A program made the position numbers and the translations under genes. Positions 10,501 to 19,520 of a DNA stretch of 64,000 bases are shown here, one piece after another (the stretch's first letter is position 1; each line of letters starts with the position of its first letter). The notes below the pieces were generated by a model that saw only the letters and a program-made list of their open reading frames with translations, was not told the DNA's origin and did no database searches. The stretch comes from Silanimonas sp. (GTDB lineage Bacteria; Pseudomonadota; Gammaproteobacteria; Xanthomonadales; Xanthomonadaceae), in contig NZ_JAPZSC010000025.1 in the NCBI RefSeq assembly GCF_027531545.1, positions 1 to 64,000 of the forward strand, in the 5' to 3' direction.

Positions 10501-13382
10501 CGGAGCCGACGCAGCCGACGGGCACCGTGAACGGGCGCACTGTCGCGGGCAGCACCGGCGGCACGGCATCCGCGGTGTCGACGACGCCGAGCGCCATCAC
10601 CGGCATCGTGCTCGGTGCAGGCGTGGCCTCGGTGGAAAACAACTTCGGCGAGCTGCCGGCCGTGGAGCTCGAGGCGACGCCGTTCTGCCGCGCCGACACG
10701 CCCTTCCTTCGCTACCGCGTCACTGGCGACTTCATCGTGCCGGGCAGCCTGCAGCTGCGCTGGCGCAATGGCAACGACAGCGCGCTGTCGCCGCCGATCC
10801 AGCTCGACGGCCAGGCCCTGCAGGGCGAACTGCCGTGGCCGGGCGTGGTACTCGATGCCAACGGCGTGACCACCGACTGGCCGGCGTGGGTGGTTTCGCC
10901 CGAGGGCCGTTGGGTGGCGGGCGACGACGGCTTCACCGGTGTTCGCCCGAACGCCACCTTCGAAGCGGCGGTGCAGTTCAACACCGGTGCCAGCGAGCCC
11001 GCCTCGCCGAAGGCTGCGGTCGCGTTCACCATCACCCGCGTCGTCGCTTACCCGGCCGCCACGGCCGACTGCCTCAGCGCCCCGCGCGAGGAAGGCCCGC
11101 CGTCGCCGGACGTCGTGGTGAGCAAGTCGGCCACGCCGACGCGCTTCGCCACCAATGCCGCGGGCAGCTACACCATCCGCGTGCGCAACCAGGGCCAGCG
11201 TCCGACCGTGGGCGAGATCCTCGTGCGCGATCGCCTGCCCACCGGCCTGCGGCTGACCGCGGCGCCGACCGGCACGGGCTGGACCTGCAGCGGCGTGGCG
11301 AACGACGAGCGCTTCGAATGCCGCAGCAGCACCGTCATCGGTGCCGCGTCGACCAGCGCGAACGCCATCACCGTGCCCGTGCGGGTCGGTGCGGACGTCG
11401 CCAACGGCACCACGCTGAACAACGCGGTGCTGGTGAGTGGCGGCGGCGAACCCGAGTTCCGCCGCCCCAGCGTGGCCGAGCGCGACGCCTTCGATGGCAA
11501 CGTGGGCCAGCTGCCGGTCTGCGATCCGGCGATCACGCAGAACGCCTGCCGCACGCCGACGGTGATCGTGCAGTCGGCCGCGCTTTCGGGCTCGGTCTGG
11601 TACGACATCGGCAGCAGCATCGCGCTCCGAGATGGCGGTGACCGCCCGCTGCAGGGTTGGACGGTGGAACTCGTCGACCCGGCCACCAGCCGCGTCATCG
11701 CCACCCAGGCCACCGGCCCGGACGGTCGCTACCGCTTCGCCGACCTCGTGCCGGGCATCGCCTACGTGGTGCGCTTCCGCGAGCCCGGCGGCGTGCTGTG
11801 GGGTTTCCCGGTGAACGGTGAAACCACGCCGAACTCGCCGGCGCGTTGCGACCGTGATGGCGCCATCGCCGGCGGCACGCAGAGCTCCTGCGTGCGCCGC
11901 AACGAGGCCGGCATCACCGAGATCGAAGTGGTGCTCGCCCCGGGCCGCGAGCTCGTCGAACAGAGCCTGCCGGTCGATCCCAGCGGTGTCGTCTACGACG
12001 CCGTGACCCGCCAGCCGGTGCCCGGCTCGGTGGTCACGCTGGCGCCCGTCGGCACCTGTGCCGGCTTCGACCCGGCCACGCAGCTGCTCAACGCGGCCGG
12101 CGGCGGCTACCGCATCAGCGGCAGCAGCATCGCCATTACGGTGGGCGCGGACGGCTTCTACCAGTTCCTGTTCGCGCCGACGGCGCCCGCGCGCTGCACG
12201 TTCCAGCTCACGGTCACGCCGCCGCCAACGCACACCTTCGTCTCGACGCTGATCCCGCCGCAGGCCGGCACGCTCAATCCGCCGGGTGGGCCGACCAACA
12301 CGTTCTACGTGCAACCGCAGGCCACCGCGCCGACGGTGGTTCCGGGCACGGGCACGCAGTACTGGCTGGTGGTCTCGAGCGGTTCGGCCGCGCCGAACAT
12401 CGTCCACAACCACCTGCCGCTCGACCCGCGCGTCGCGCCGGGCCTGTCGATCAGCAAGAGCGGTGACCGCCAGATCGCCGAGGTCGGCGACACCGTGCTG
12501 TACACGCTCACCGTGCGCCAGACCGCCGGTGCGGCGCTGCCGCAGCTCTCGGTGCTCGACGTGCTGCCGCCGGGCTTCACCTACATCGCCGGCACCGCGC
12601 GCGTCGACGGCGTCGCCGCCGCCGATCCGGTCGGCGCACCCGGCCCGCGCCTCGGCTTCAGCGTCGGGTCGATCCCGGCCGGCGGCCAGCGCGTCGTCAC
12701 CTATCGCGTGCGCGTCGGCGTGGGCAGCCAGCAGGGCGACGGCGTGAACCGCGCCACCGCCGTGGGCTGCGGTATCACCGCGGGCTGCCTGGTGCCCGGC
12801 ACCCTGGTGCCGGTGGGTGGCAGCATCGTTTCGAACGAAGCGCAGTACCGCGTGCGCGTCACCGGTGGCGTGTTCGCCAGCGAGGCCTGCGTGCTCGGCA
12901 AGGTCTTCGTCGACTGCGACCGCGATTCGCTGCAGGGTGAGGAGGAGCTCGGCATCCCGGGCGTGCGCCTGTACTTCAGCGACGGCACCTTCGCCATCAC
13001 CGACGTCGAGGGCAAGTACAGCTATTGCGGCATCGAGCCGCGCAGCGCCACGCTGAAGGTCGACGGATCGACACTGCCCCGCGGCGCCGTGCTGACGACC
13101 AGCAGCAACCGCAACCTCGGTGATGCGAACAGCCTGTTCCTCGACCTGAAGAACGGCGAGCTGCATCGCGCCGACTTCATCGAAGGCAGCTGCTCGAACC
13201 GCGTGCTGGAGCAGGTGCGCGCGCGTCGCGGCAATGGCGAAGTGCGTGCGCCCGAGAGCGAGCCGGCCCAGCCCGGCCTGCGCTTCGAGAGCAAGCCCGC
13301 CGCCGCCCCCCAGCAGGCCACCGACGGCGCGAACCAGCCGGCCGAACAGCCGCGCGCCCGCAACGACGGAGGCGCCCTGTGA
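4560..13382 (+). CDS. Giant secreted DUF11 / SdrD_B-like repeat surface protein
   Basis: This 2,940-residue protein begins with a classical signal peptide (MPVSLVAVFGRVARALSLVL, cleavage near residue 32, ASPAVA). After a first beta domain come about seven DUF11-type modules (from about residues 185, 314, 446, 597, 763, 931 and 1091), recognised by recurring ADLxITK, VTNxGP and FDPNNNTA-type linkers. SdrD_B/Cna_B-like modules follow (about 1281, 1421, 1558, 1679, 1797 and 1918). Their DxDNDGVxDxGE loops are expected to bind calcium. Further DUF11 modules start near 2182 and 2626, and a last SdrD_B-like module near 2778 precedes a Pro/Gln-rich tail. There is no LPXTG, beta-barrel or autotransporter end, so anchoring probably needs a partner. 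The stop overlaps the next start (TGATG). An adhesin or surface fibre role is inferred. I placed the start at 4560 because of the signal peptide. Confidence 0.9.
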   Translation: MPVSLVAVFGRVARALSLVLIAALAASPAVAYDLQFAFIRDDQSPAPSGSDPTPAGGTIVYDVRIENSAADSIANVQTVFDVPVGTTPVSLPGNCSLRVGLPAQVVCTHGTLVGTLAAPTPGSPVDFQLRFQTTVAGTVTLRGAIGVGVPPASALPLAGGDPFFGTDTNTANNNSSQATTVTNGADLAITKTDSPDPVNGGDRITYTINVTNNGPNDAVGVRVRDTLSSSTTYVASSATGAGWIFSHVSGVLTATRAATLANGASASFTYQATVNVGSGSVANSAVVDTIGGGATPDFDPNNNTAIANTAVNPGADASITKLVSATPVVEGSTVTFTLRPRNAGPSVLTSAVVSDTLPAGFSGVAITSSPNWVCAFSGAGNSQLDCTRASVPVGATDNIVFTATTATGVPGTGQVFTNTGTITSATPDPNLPNNSGSVNLTVLPDGADLQITSKSRDRSIVTIGAGAASRVNSTIVVRNNGPQVVSSNLVLTDALEASESFVSSSGPWSCAAAGAPQVVTCTYTGTYPVGVGTTLNGGNALVITTEAVAADTDIVNTACVGGSGGSAEPVTPGPDLDPNTSNDCAGPGSGTTATTQSADLVLAKVTSTPTGGDKVVSTSESSVTYTLTVTNTGPDATTGVVITDPLPGFRTSTPTTPAPSFDLAGAPGWSCAMAGGTATCRSNATSLASGASATIGITVQRPLNDSAGNNATCNGATQPNAFCNTAVVAVDRTVAGAVGDGDFSDNTAEDHVTVERVSNVRTTANVVTPSTTGQVGVNSTFRIDYLNAGPSVARGVVYRATIGLPANDTGFVLTNLANSGATACNVATGPGVTTAAGAGGTSYANSTGVASTITVTCGALDMANQNGQNLQITLRPNFGAAGPYTAVGDFTFGSGSSSGSDAQGAWEYNSVTGAADDERSETLTLTADQINLLTNKTDLVDPVGFDPSDFSNNLITYRVSVRNLGPSVASSVSITDTITPPAGKTLRYLGASTSSSGPFVPARCTQNVGVNPSTGVAMGFTCVMPGAGFTPNVDGVVGVNQVAELFLAFQYESAPNGTGDTLSNTATAVAAETDTDLSNNTDAEDTTIRSRADLSVTKFAVLTAPSADPTVALPANTPSVTLRQPFFYVVEGRNNGPGLSLSRDRSGTNPLNGTGTVVTDSLPIGLRVTGPATWQKVGDTLAGAFPDANGSGTCAPPAAIPFTVASGSQTFTCNVGDLTFLTGTPGRVRVIIPAEWVAYPPAATGTRTTVTNGAAIATEQIDPTPGNNGTTRDTDVTRATLAGTVFQDRDRAGANGGTPQAAGTEPRIAGVTLTLTGTDAYGNVLSGVTATTDASGNYLFANLAPSDAAGYTVTQTQPAGFANGPVDPPAFGTATGPSLTAGTPAYQRPALAGNSAYTGVVVGTDEAGVRYHFPEVRQPLLRGFVYVDGNFNNVRDAGTDPAISGATVRLLDAAGATVLATATTDGTGAYQFDLGALGLDPLATYVLEQPLPGPAGTYINRPTAVNPGLVGGAACVGCAAAGDTPTAGTDRITGIDLSSGADGTVFNFGEVFNSSTGISGFVYLDRNDNGSFDNGGADAGTVNSRPNGGLQGVTVRLDGAGADGVFGNGDDPAPLTQTTGADGGYRFDNLVAGQNYRVVETQPTGYGNGTQNPGGTITLTNLATTGSTGNNFGERLGALAGSVWLDADNDGVRDPGEGPLAGVVIQLTGTDANGAVSRSATTLVDGTYRFDDLLAGTYVVTEPTQPTGTLDARTFAGSAGGTASAAGSTPSTISAITLGAGVVSTANDFSETLPVAIRGRVYFDNDNDGVIDAGEGGIATQVIRITGTNDLGQPVSRDVTTDAQGRFEATDLRPGIYTLTQPAQPANTANGITTPGSAGGTATGPATTPSAITPIVLTTPGSASNDNHFGEIPNNASIAGRVWLDRDNDGVIDAGETFLSGVTVVLTGIDANGAAVNRSVTTGADGRYAFDGLLPGTYTVTEPTQPTGTVNGRTVAGSTGGTASAVSTTPSAITGIVLGAGVASVENNFGELPAVELEATPFCRADTPFLRYRVTGDFIVPGSLQLRWRNGNDSALSPPIQLDGQALQGELPWPGVVLDANGVTTDWPAWVVSPEGRWVAGDDGFTGVRPNATFEAAVQFNTGASEPASPKAAVAFTITRVVAYPAATADCLSAPREEGPPSPDVVVSKSATPTRFATNAAGSYTIRVRNQGQRPTVGEILVRDRLPTGLRLTAAPTGTGWTCSGVANDERFECRSSTVIGAASTSANAITVPVRVGADVANGTTLNNAVLVSGGGEPEFRRPSVAERDAFDGNVGQLPVCDPAITQNACRTPTVIVQSAALSGSVWYDIGSSIALRDGGDRPLQGWTVELVDPATSRVIATQATGPDGRYRFADLVPGIAYVVRFREPGGVLWGFPVNGETTPNSPARCDRDGAIAGGTQSSCVRRNEAGITEIEVVLAPGRELVEQSLPVDPSGVVYDAVTRQPVPGSVVTLAPVGTCAGFDPATQLLNAAGGGYRISGSSIAITVGADGFYQFLFAPTAPARCTFQLTVTPPPTHTFVSTLIPPQAGTLNPPGGPTNTFYVQPQATAPTVVPGTGTQYWLVVSSGSAAPNIVHNHLPLDPRVAPGLSISKSGDRQIAEVGDTVLYTLTVRQTAGAALPQLSVLDVLPPGFTYIAGTARVDGVAAADPVGAPGPRLGFSVGSIPAGGQRVVTYRVRVGVGSQQGDGVNRATAVGCGITAGCLVPGTLVPVGGSIVSNEAQYRVRVTGGVFASEACVLGKVFVDCDRDSLQGEEELGIPGVRLYFSDGTFAITDVEGKYSYCGIEPRSATLKVDGSTLPRGAVLTTSSNRNLGDANSLFLDLKNGELHRADFIEGSCSNRVLEQVRARRGNGEVRAPESEPAQPGLRFESKPAAAPQQATDGANQPAEQPRARNDGGAL
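9595..10659 (+). repeat. Three tandem SdrD_B-like coding repeats
   Basis: Three consecutive units of roughly 350-365 bases (9595-9947, 9948-10311, 10312-10659) each encode about 118 residues. Each has the same plan: GxVxxDxDNDGVxDxGE, a middle strand set ending DGxYxFDxLxxGTY or similar, then TEPTQPTGT or TQPAQPANT, and a GGTA plus Thr/Ser-rich close. Units 1 and 3 are closest to each other. This suggests duplication within the gene. Confidence 0.75.
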
Positions 13383-16300
13383 TGCGCCGCCCGCACTCTT
13401 CCGGTAGCGACACGATGGTTTCCACACTCCCCCGCGCCCGCCATGCGCTGGCCTTCGGCATCGCCCTGGCCCTCGTCGGCGGCGCCACGGCCGCCACCGC
13501 GCCGCAGCGCTTCACGCCGGTGCTGGGCGAGGGCGCCGCGCTGTACCCGCAGTCGCCAGCGAGCAGCGATGCGTCGCCGCGCGCCATCGATGCGACGCAG
13601 CGCGACATCGACAACCTCGTCGTCGAACTCGACGCCAACCATCTGCCTGCCGACGGCCAGACCGCGACGACGGTGCGCGTGCGCTTGCTCGGCACCGATG
13701 GCCAGCCGCTGCGTGGCGAGCGCTTCGCGACCATCGAGCACAGCGGTGGCCGCGTGCTGCTGGATGGCGCGAGCACGGACGAAGGCGGCCCGGGCCGTCG
13801 CGATGCCGACCGGGCCACGCCCGGCGTGCAGCTGAAGGTCGTCGACGGCGTCGCCGAGTTCCAGTTGCTGGCCCCGCACGCCCCGCAGGACGTGCTCCTG
13901 CGCGTGACCGCCGGCAAGGCGACCGCGCAGGGTGTCGTCAGCTATGTGCCCGAAATGCGCGAGATGCTCGCCACGGGCTTCGTCGATGCGGTCGTGCGCT
14001 TCCGTGACGGCGCGAACGTGGTGCAGCCGGCGCGCAGCGATGACGGCTTCGAGCGCGAGATCCGCCGCTGGGAGCGCGACTTCAATGGCGGCAAGGCCAA
14101 CGCCGCCCTGCGCACCGCGTTCTTCCTGAAGGGCCGGGTGAAGGGCGAATACCTGCTGACGGCGGCCTTCGATTCCGACAAGGACACGCGGGCGCGCCTG
14201 CTCCGCGACATCCGCCCGGACGAGTACTACCCGGTCTACGGCGACAGCTCGCTGCTCGGCTTCGACGCCCGCAGCGCCGACCGCCTGTACCTGCGCGTCG
14301 ACAAGGGCCGCAGCTACCTGCTGTACGGCGATTTCCAGACCACCGACGGCCAGCCGGCGATGGCGCCGCTGGGCGCGGGGCAGGGTCCGCTCGCGCAGCG
14401 CAGCCTCGGCCTCTACAACCGCAGCGCCACGGGGCTGAACTGGCACGTCGACACGCCGCGCGTGCGCGGCAACGTGTTCGCGATGCACGATGACCTGCGC
14501 CAGGTGATCGAGGAGTTCCCCAGCCAGGGCAGCGGCCCCTACGGCCTGCGCAACAACGCCGTCTACGAGGGCAGCGAGCGCGTCGAGGTGGTGGTGCGCG
14601 ACCGCAACCAGCCCTCGCGCATCCTCAGCGTGCGTCCGCTGCTGCGCTTCGTCGACTACAGCTTCGAAGTGTTCTCCGGCCGCATCCTGCTGAACCAGTT
14701 CCTTCCCGCCTTCGACAGCGACCTCAACCCGGTGTCGCTGCGCGTCACCTACGAGGTCGACCAGGGCACGGAAGCGTTCTGGGTCGCCGGTGCGGACGCG
14801 CAGGTGAAGCTGGGCGAGCGCGTCGAGCTCGGCGGCAGCCTCGTCGACGACCGCAACCCCTTCGCTGAAAGCGACCTCGGCAGCCTCAACGCCGGCGTGC
14901 AGCTCGGTGAGAACACGCGGCTCGTGGCGGAAGTCGCGCGCAGCCGCGGCGAGGTCAACACCAATCCGATCAACCAGTTCGCTTCGCCCGCGCTGCAGGG
15001 CGTGAGTGGCCGCATCGAGGGCGACGCCTGGCGCGTCGAACTCGACCACGACGGCGAGCGCTTCGACGCCCGCCTGTTCGCCGGTGCGTCGGACCCCCAG
15101 TTCAACAACCCGGCCTCGCCCCTGTACGGCGGCCGCGGCGAGGCTTCGCTCGACCTGGGCTACGCCCTGACCGAGCGCGTCGATCTCTATCTCGAAGCCT
15201 TGCGCAGCGTCGATCGCAACGTCGACGGCGGCGAGCGCGAAGGGGCCAACCTCGGCGCGCGCTGGCAGGCCACCGAACGCCTCACGCTCGACCTCGGCCT
15301 GCGCAAGCTGCGCGAGACCGTCGGCCGCTACTCGCCGTGGAGCACGGCCACGCCCTTCGGCGACCGCTTCGGCCTTGGCGGCAGCGTGGCGACCGGCAGC
15401 GCCGGCGGCGCGCTCGGCTTCGGCCAGCAGCCGCTCGATCCGCAGACCGGCGTGCCGCTGATCTGGAACGGCGTCGGCCAGGCGCCGCTCTCCGAACTGC
15501 CGATCGGCACGCGCCTCGACAGCACCACCCTGCGCCTCGGTGCCGGCTGGCAGGCCAGCCAGCGCCTGATGGTGGGCGGCGAAGTCGAAGCCGATGTCGC
15601 CGGCGAGGACCGCGAGCGCGTGGCCCTCGGTGTCGACTACCAGTGGCGCGAGCGCCAGCGCCTCTACGCCCGCGCCGAGCGGCAGACCGGCCTCTCCGGC
15701 CTGTACGGCGTGAGCACCGCGGGCCGTCGTGCCGACACCTTCGTGTTCGGCGTCGATTCCACCGTGCTGCGCGACACCCAGCTGTTCAACGAGTACCGGC
15801 TGCGCGACGCCATCGCCGGCCGCGATGTGCAGGCCGCCAACGGCATCCGCAATCTGTGGGAGATCCGCGAGGGCTTGCGCCTCACCACCGCGTTCGAGCA
15901 CGTCAACGTCATCGACGGCCTTACCGGCGATGCCACCGGTGCCGCGTTCGGCCTCGACTGGACGGCCAGCGAGCTCTGGCGCGCGGCCACCCGCGTCGAA
16001 CTGCGGCGCACCGACGACAGCGCGCGCACGCCGGGCGACGAAGCCTTCGACACCGGCCTCTGGCAGCTCAGCGTCGGCCGCAAGATCGATCGCGATTGGA
16101 CCCTGCTCGCGCGCAACTACTTCCTGCGCACCGACTACGCGGCGCGCGGCGACGTGCTACAGAACCGCACCCAGGTCGGCCTGGCCTACCGCGACACCGA
16201 CACCAACCGCGTCAACGCGCTGGCCCGCTACGAGTACAAGCTCGAGGACGACGACAGCGGCCTCGGCGTGGCGACGGGCATCGGCCTGCCGCCGGTGCTT

Positions 16301-16762
16301 GGCGGTGCCCCGCGCGACAGCGTCCGCAGCCGCGCGCACATCGTCTCGACGCACGCCGACTGGCACCCGAGCCGACCGTGGTGGCTCACCGGCCGGCTGG
16401 CCGCGAAGTGGCAGGACGACCGCTTCACCAGCCCGGACGGCCGCGTCGTCGATGACGACTTCAACGCCTGGCTGGCCTCGGGCCGCGTGGTCTACGACGT
16501 CACCGAGAACTGGGACCTCGGTCTGCTCGGCGCCACCTTCCGTGGCGAGGACGGCGCGAACCAGTACGCCTACGGCCTCGAAGTCGGCCGCCTGCTGCGC
16601 CAGAACCTGTGGCTGTCCGTCGGCTACAACTGGGCCGGCTTCGAAGGCGACCCCGACCTCGCCCGCTACGAATACACGCAGGACGGTTTCTACCTCCGCC
16701 TGCGCTTCAAGTTCGACGAAACCCTGTTCATGGCCGACCCCTACGCGTCGGACCGCGACTGA
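13382..16762 (+). CDS. Outer-membrane beta-barrel protein with Ig-like domain
   Basis: This 1,126-residue protein starts at an ATG overlapping the upstream stop (TGATG), with GGAGG about nine bases before it, so translational coupling is likely. An N-terminal signal peptide ends near residue 40 (GGATAATA). Residues about 75-190 resemble a Big_1/invasin-type Ig domain (VVELDANHLPADGQTATTVR). From about 245 the chain is a long series of alternating amphipathic strands. It includes EYYPVYGDSSLLGFDARS and LYLRVDKGRSYLLYGDFQT, and the end YLRLRFKFDETLF is typical of a barrel. An in-frame ATG at 13415 is an alternative start. Its position suggests that it exports or anchors the giant protein upstream; this is inference. 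It is not a TonB-dependent receptor, since no plug or TonB box is seen. Confidence 0.8.
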   Translation: MRRPHSSGSDTMVSTLPRARHALAFGIALALVGGATAATAPQRFTPVLGEGAALYPQSPASSDASPRAIDATQRDIDNLVVELDANHLPADGQTATTVRVRLLGTDGQPLRGERFATIEHSGGRVLLDGASTDEGGPGRRDADRATPGVQLKVVDGVAEFQLLAPHAPQDVLLRVTAGKATAQGVVSYVPEMREMLATGFVDAVVRFRDGANVVQPARSDDGFEREIRRWERDFNGGKANAALRTAFFLKGRVKGEYLLTAAFDSDKDTRARLLRDIRPDEYYPVYGDSSLLGFDARSADRLYLRVDKGRSYLLYGDFQTTDGQPAMAPLGAGQGPLAQRSLGLYNRSATGLNWHVDTPRVRGNVFAMHDDLRQVIEEFPSQGSGPYGLRNNAVYEGSERVEVVVRDRNQPSRILSVRPLLRFVDYSFEVFSGRILLNQFLPAFDSDLNPVSLRVTYEVDQGTEAFWVAGADAQVKLGERVELGGSLVDDRNPFAESDLGSLNAGVQLGENTRLVAEVARSRGEVNTNPINQFASPALQGVSGRIEGDAWRVELDHDGERFDARLFAGASDPQFNNPASPLYGGRGEASLDLGYALTERVDLYLEALRSVDRNVDGGEREGANLGARWQATERLTLDLGLRKLRETVGRYSPWSTATPFGDRFGLGGSVATGSAGGALGFGQQPLDPQTGVPLIWNGVGQAPLSELPIGTRLDSTTLRLGAGWQASQRLMVGGEVEADVAGEDRERVALGVDYQWRERQRLYARAERQTGLSGLYGVSTAGRRADTFVFGVDSTVLRDTQLFNEYRLRDAIAGRDVQAANGIRNLWEIREGLRLTTAFEHVNVIDGLTGDATGAAFGLDWTASELWRAATRVELRRTDDSARTPGDEAFDTGLWQLSVGRKIDRDWTLLARNYFLRTDYAARGDVLQNRTQVGLAYRDTDTNRVNALARYEYKLEDDDSGLGVATGIGLPPVLGGAPRDSVRSRAHIVSTHADWHPSRPWWLTGRLAAKWQDDRFTSPDGRVVDDDFNAWLASGRVVYDVTENWDLGLLGATFRGEDGANQYAYGLEVGRLLRQNLWLSVGYNWAGFEGDPDLARYEYTQDGFYLRLRFKFDETLFMADPYASDRD

Positions 16763-16776
16763 CCAAGGACCCCACG

Positions 16777-17799
<1,023 letters not shown>

Positions 17800-18456
17800 T
17801 CAGCCCTGAGGGCGCGCCCGCTTCGGCAGGTGCGCCGTCAGGAAGGCCATCTGGTCGGCCAGGATGTGGCGGTTCGAGAGGATCAGGTGCTCGACCCAGC
17901 TCGGCCGGAACGGCACGGCCAGCAGCGGCATGCCGGCTTGCTGCGGCGTGCGGCCGCCCTTCTTCGAATTGCAGTGGATGCAGGCGGCCACGACGTTTTC
18001 CCAGACGTCCTTGCCGCCCTTCGAACTCGGGATGACATGGTCGCGGGTCAGCGGCAGCCTGCGGCCGTCGCCGCCGCAGTAAAGGCAGATCCACTGGTCG
18101 CGCGCGAACAGCGCGGTGTTCGTCAGCGCCGGGGTGGGTTCGGGCACGCGGGCGTTGGCATGGCCCTTGGCGGCGATGATCGGTGCGATGTCGAGCACGC
18201 TCTGCCGCCCGGTCCAGCGGTTCACGCCGCCACGCACTTGCAGGCAGGGATCGCCCAGCGTCCAGGCCACCGCGCCGCGGGCGTACAGGCAAGCGGCGTC
18301 CTGCCAGGTCATCCAGTTCAGGATGCGGCCGTGGGCGTCGAGACTGAGGAGGCGGGGGGCTGGGCCGGCCGGGAAACGCTGGGGGGCAGAACCCCGTGCC
18401 GGGGTGCTCTCGACCCTGGCCAGCACGACGGCCTGATGCGGCGAGGCGGGCTCCAT
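17800..18456 (-). CDS. HNH endonuclease-family protein
   Basis: This 218-residue protein has a complete HNH nuclease core at about residues 118-172: WICLYCGG, LTRDHVIPSSKGGKD, then ENVVAACIHCNSKKG. The paired CxxC motifs that bind structural zinc, the catalytic His and the terminal Asn are all present. The first 110 residues (LLSLDAHGRILNWMTWQDAA and onward) are typical of the stand-alone chromosomal HNH proteins of Proteobacteria, whose function is not established. Its stop codon directly abuts the OmpA-family stop with no spacer. There is no restriction-methylation or phage gene nearby. A promoter candidate is so close that the mRNA may be leaderless. Confidence 0.85.
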   Translation of the reverse strand: MEPASPHQAVVLARVESTPARGSAPQRFPAGPAPRLLSLDAHGRILNWMTWQDAACLYARGAVAWTLGDPCLQVRGGVNRWTGRQSVLDIAPIIAAKGHANARVPEPTPALTNTALFARDQWICLYCGGDGRRLPLTRDHVIPSSKGGKDVWENVVAACIHCNSKKGGRTPQQAGMPLLAVPFRPSWVEHLILSNRHILADQMAFLTAHLPKRARPQG

Positions 18457-18465
18457 TGACGCCTG

Positions 18466-18493
18466 AGCATACGCGCCCTGCGTGACAGTTCAA
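18466..18493 (-). promoter_or_regulatory. Candidate sigma-70 promoter of the HNH gene
   Basis: On the minus strand TTGAAC (18488-18493) and TATGCT (18466-18471) are separated by 16 bases. The expected transcription start lies within a few bases of the ATG at 18456, which suggests a leaderless or near-leaderless message. No ribosome site is seen. Confidence 0.5.
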
Positions 18494-18549
18494 GCACGCG
18501 CGCGAAGGGCGACGGCCCTTATCCTTGGCGGCCCGAACCGGAGTGACGC

Positions 18550-19491
18550 ATGGCCGCCCTGTACCCCGACATCGAACCCTTCGACACCGGCACGTTGCAG
18601 GTCGACGCGCGCCATCGGCTGTACTACGAGCAGTGCGGCAACCCGAAGGGCAAGCCCGTGGTGATGCTGCACGGCGGCCCCGGTGCCGGCTGTGGCCCGA
18701 AGATGCGCCGCTTCCACGACCCGAAGCACTACCGCATCGTGCTGTTCGACCAGCGTGGTGCGGGCCGCTCGACGCCGCATGCCGACCTCGTCGACAACAC
18801 CACGCCGGCCCTCGTCGCCGACATCGAAGCGCTGCGCACCCACCTCGGCATCGAGCGCTGGCAGGCCTTCGGCGGCAGCTGGGGCTCGACGCTTGCCCTG
18901 GCCTACGCGGAAACGCACCCCGAGCGCGTCACCGAACTCGTGTTGCGCGGCATCTTCATGCTGCGCCGCTGGGAGCTGGAGTGGTTCTACCAGGAGGGCG
19001 CCTCGCGCCTGTTCCCGGATGCGTGGCAGCACTACCTCGATGGCATTCCCGCCGTCGAACACGGCGACCTGATCTCGGCCTACCACCGTCGCCTCACGCA
19101 CGAGGACCCGGCCGTGCGCCTCGCTGCCGCCCGGCGCTGGAGCGTCTGGGAAGCCGCCACCAGTTTCCTGCGCCAGGACCCGGACTTCATGTCCGGCCAC
19201 GAGGAGGAGGCCTTCGCGCTGGCCTTCGCCCGCATCGAGTCGCACTACTTCGTCAACGGCGGCTTCTTCGAGCACGACGACCAGCTGCTGCGCGATGCGC
19301 ACCGCATCCGCCACATCCCCGGCACCATCGTGCACGGCCGCTACGACGTGGTCTGCCCGGTGCAGAACGCCTGGGACCTCAAGAAGGCCTGGCCGGAAGC
19401 GACGCTGCACATCGCGCCGACGTCCGGGCATTCGGCCTTCGAACCGGAGATCGCGAGCCTGCTGGTCGATGCCACGAACGCGTACCGCTGA
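18550..19491 (+). CDS. pip: Prolyl aminopeptidase (proline iminopeptidase)
   Basis: This 313-residue cytosolic alpha/beta-hydrolase belongs to peptidase family S33 and removes N-terminal proline from peptides. Motifs in order are the oxyanion-hole HGGPGAGCGP, the FDQRGAGRSTPHA segment that defines this family, the nucleophile elbow GGSWGSTLALAYA, the cap-domain LRGIFMLRR, and the late HGRYDVVCPVQNAW (Asp) and GHSAFEP (His) of the catalytic triad. Length matches the family. It begins at an ATG preceded by GGAGTGACGC. It appears monocistronic and is convergent with the NUDIX gene. Confidence 0.95.
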   Translation: MAALYPDIEPFDTGTLQVDARHRLYYEQCGNPKGKPVVMLHGGPGAGCGPKMRRFHDPKHYRIVLFDQRGAGRSTPHADLVDNTTPALVADIEALRTHLGIERWQAFGGSWGSTLALAYAETHPERVTELVLRGIFMLRRWELEWFYQEGASRLFPDAWQHYLDGIPAVEHGDLISAYHRRLTHEDPAVRLAAARRWSVWEAATSFLRQDPDFMSGHEEEAFALAFARIESHYFVNGGFFEHDDQLLRDAHRIRHIPGTIVHGRYDVVCPVQNAWDLKKAWPEATLHIAPTSGHSAFEPEIASLLVDATNAYR

Positions 19492-19501
19492 GGGGTGGTC
19501 G

Positions 19502-19520
19502 GCGCCGGCTCAGCCGGCGC
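19502..19520. terminator. Stem-loop around the NUDIX stop codon
   Basis: An 8-bp perfect GC stem (19502-19509 with 19513-19520) closes on a 3-base loop. That loop is exactly the minus-strand stop codon of the NUDIX gene. It lies between convergent genes; there is no U-run. Confidence 0.45.

Noticed and set aside
9595-10659. Repeats that could be mistaken for a CRISPR array
   Set aside because: Units are long, imperfect and in frame, coding SdrD_B-like domains. No short exact repeats with unique spacers are present anywhere in the window.
9219-13427. Very long minus-strand open frame (1,402 codons) opposite the giant surface gene
   Set aside because: It is Arg/His/Gly/Ala-rich with no domain and mirrors codon bias of the plus-strand gene, as expected for antisense frames in GC-rich DNA.
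13022-15901. 959-codon minus-strand open frame opposite the barrel gene
   Set aside because: No recognisable motif, and the plus-strand protein has a signal peptide, a ribosome site and strand periodicity.
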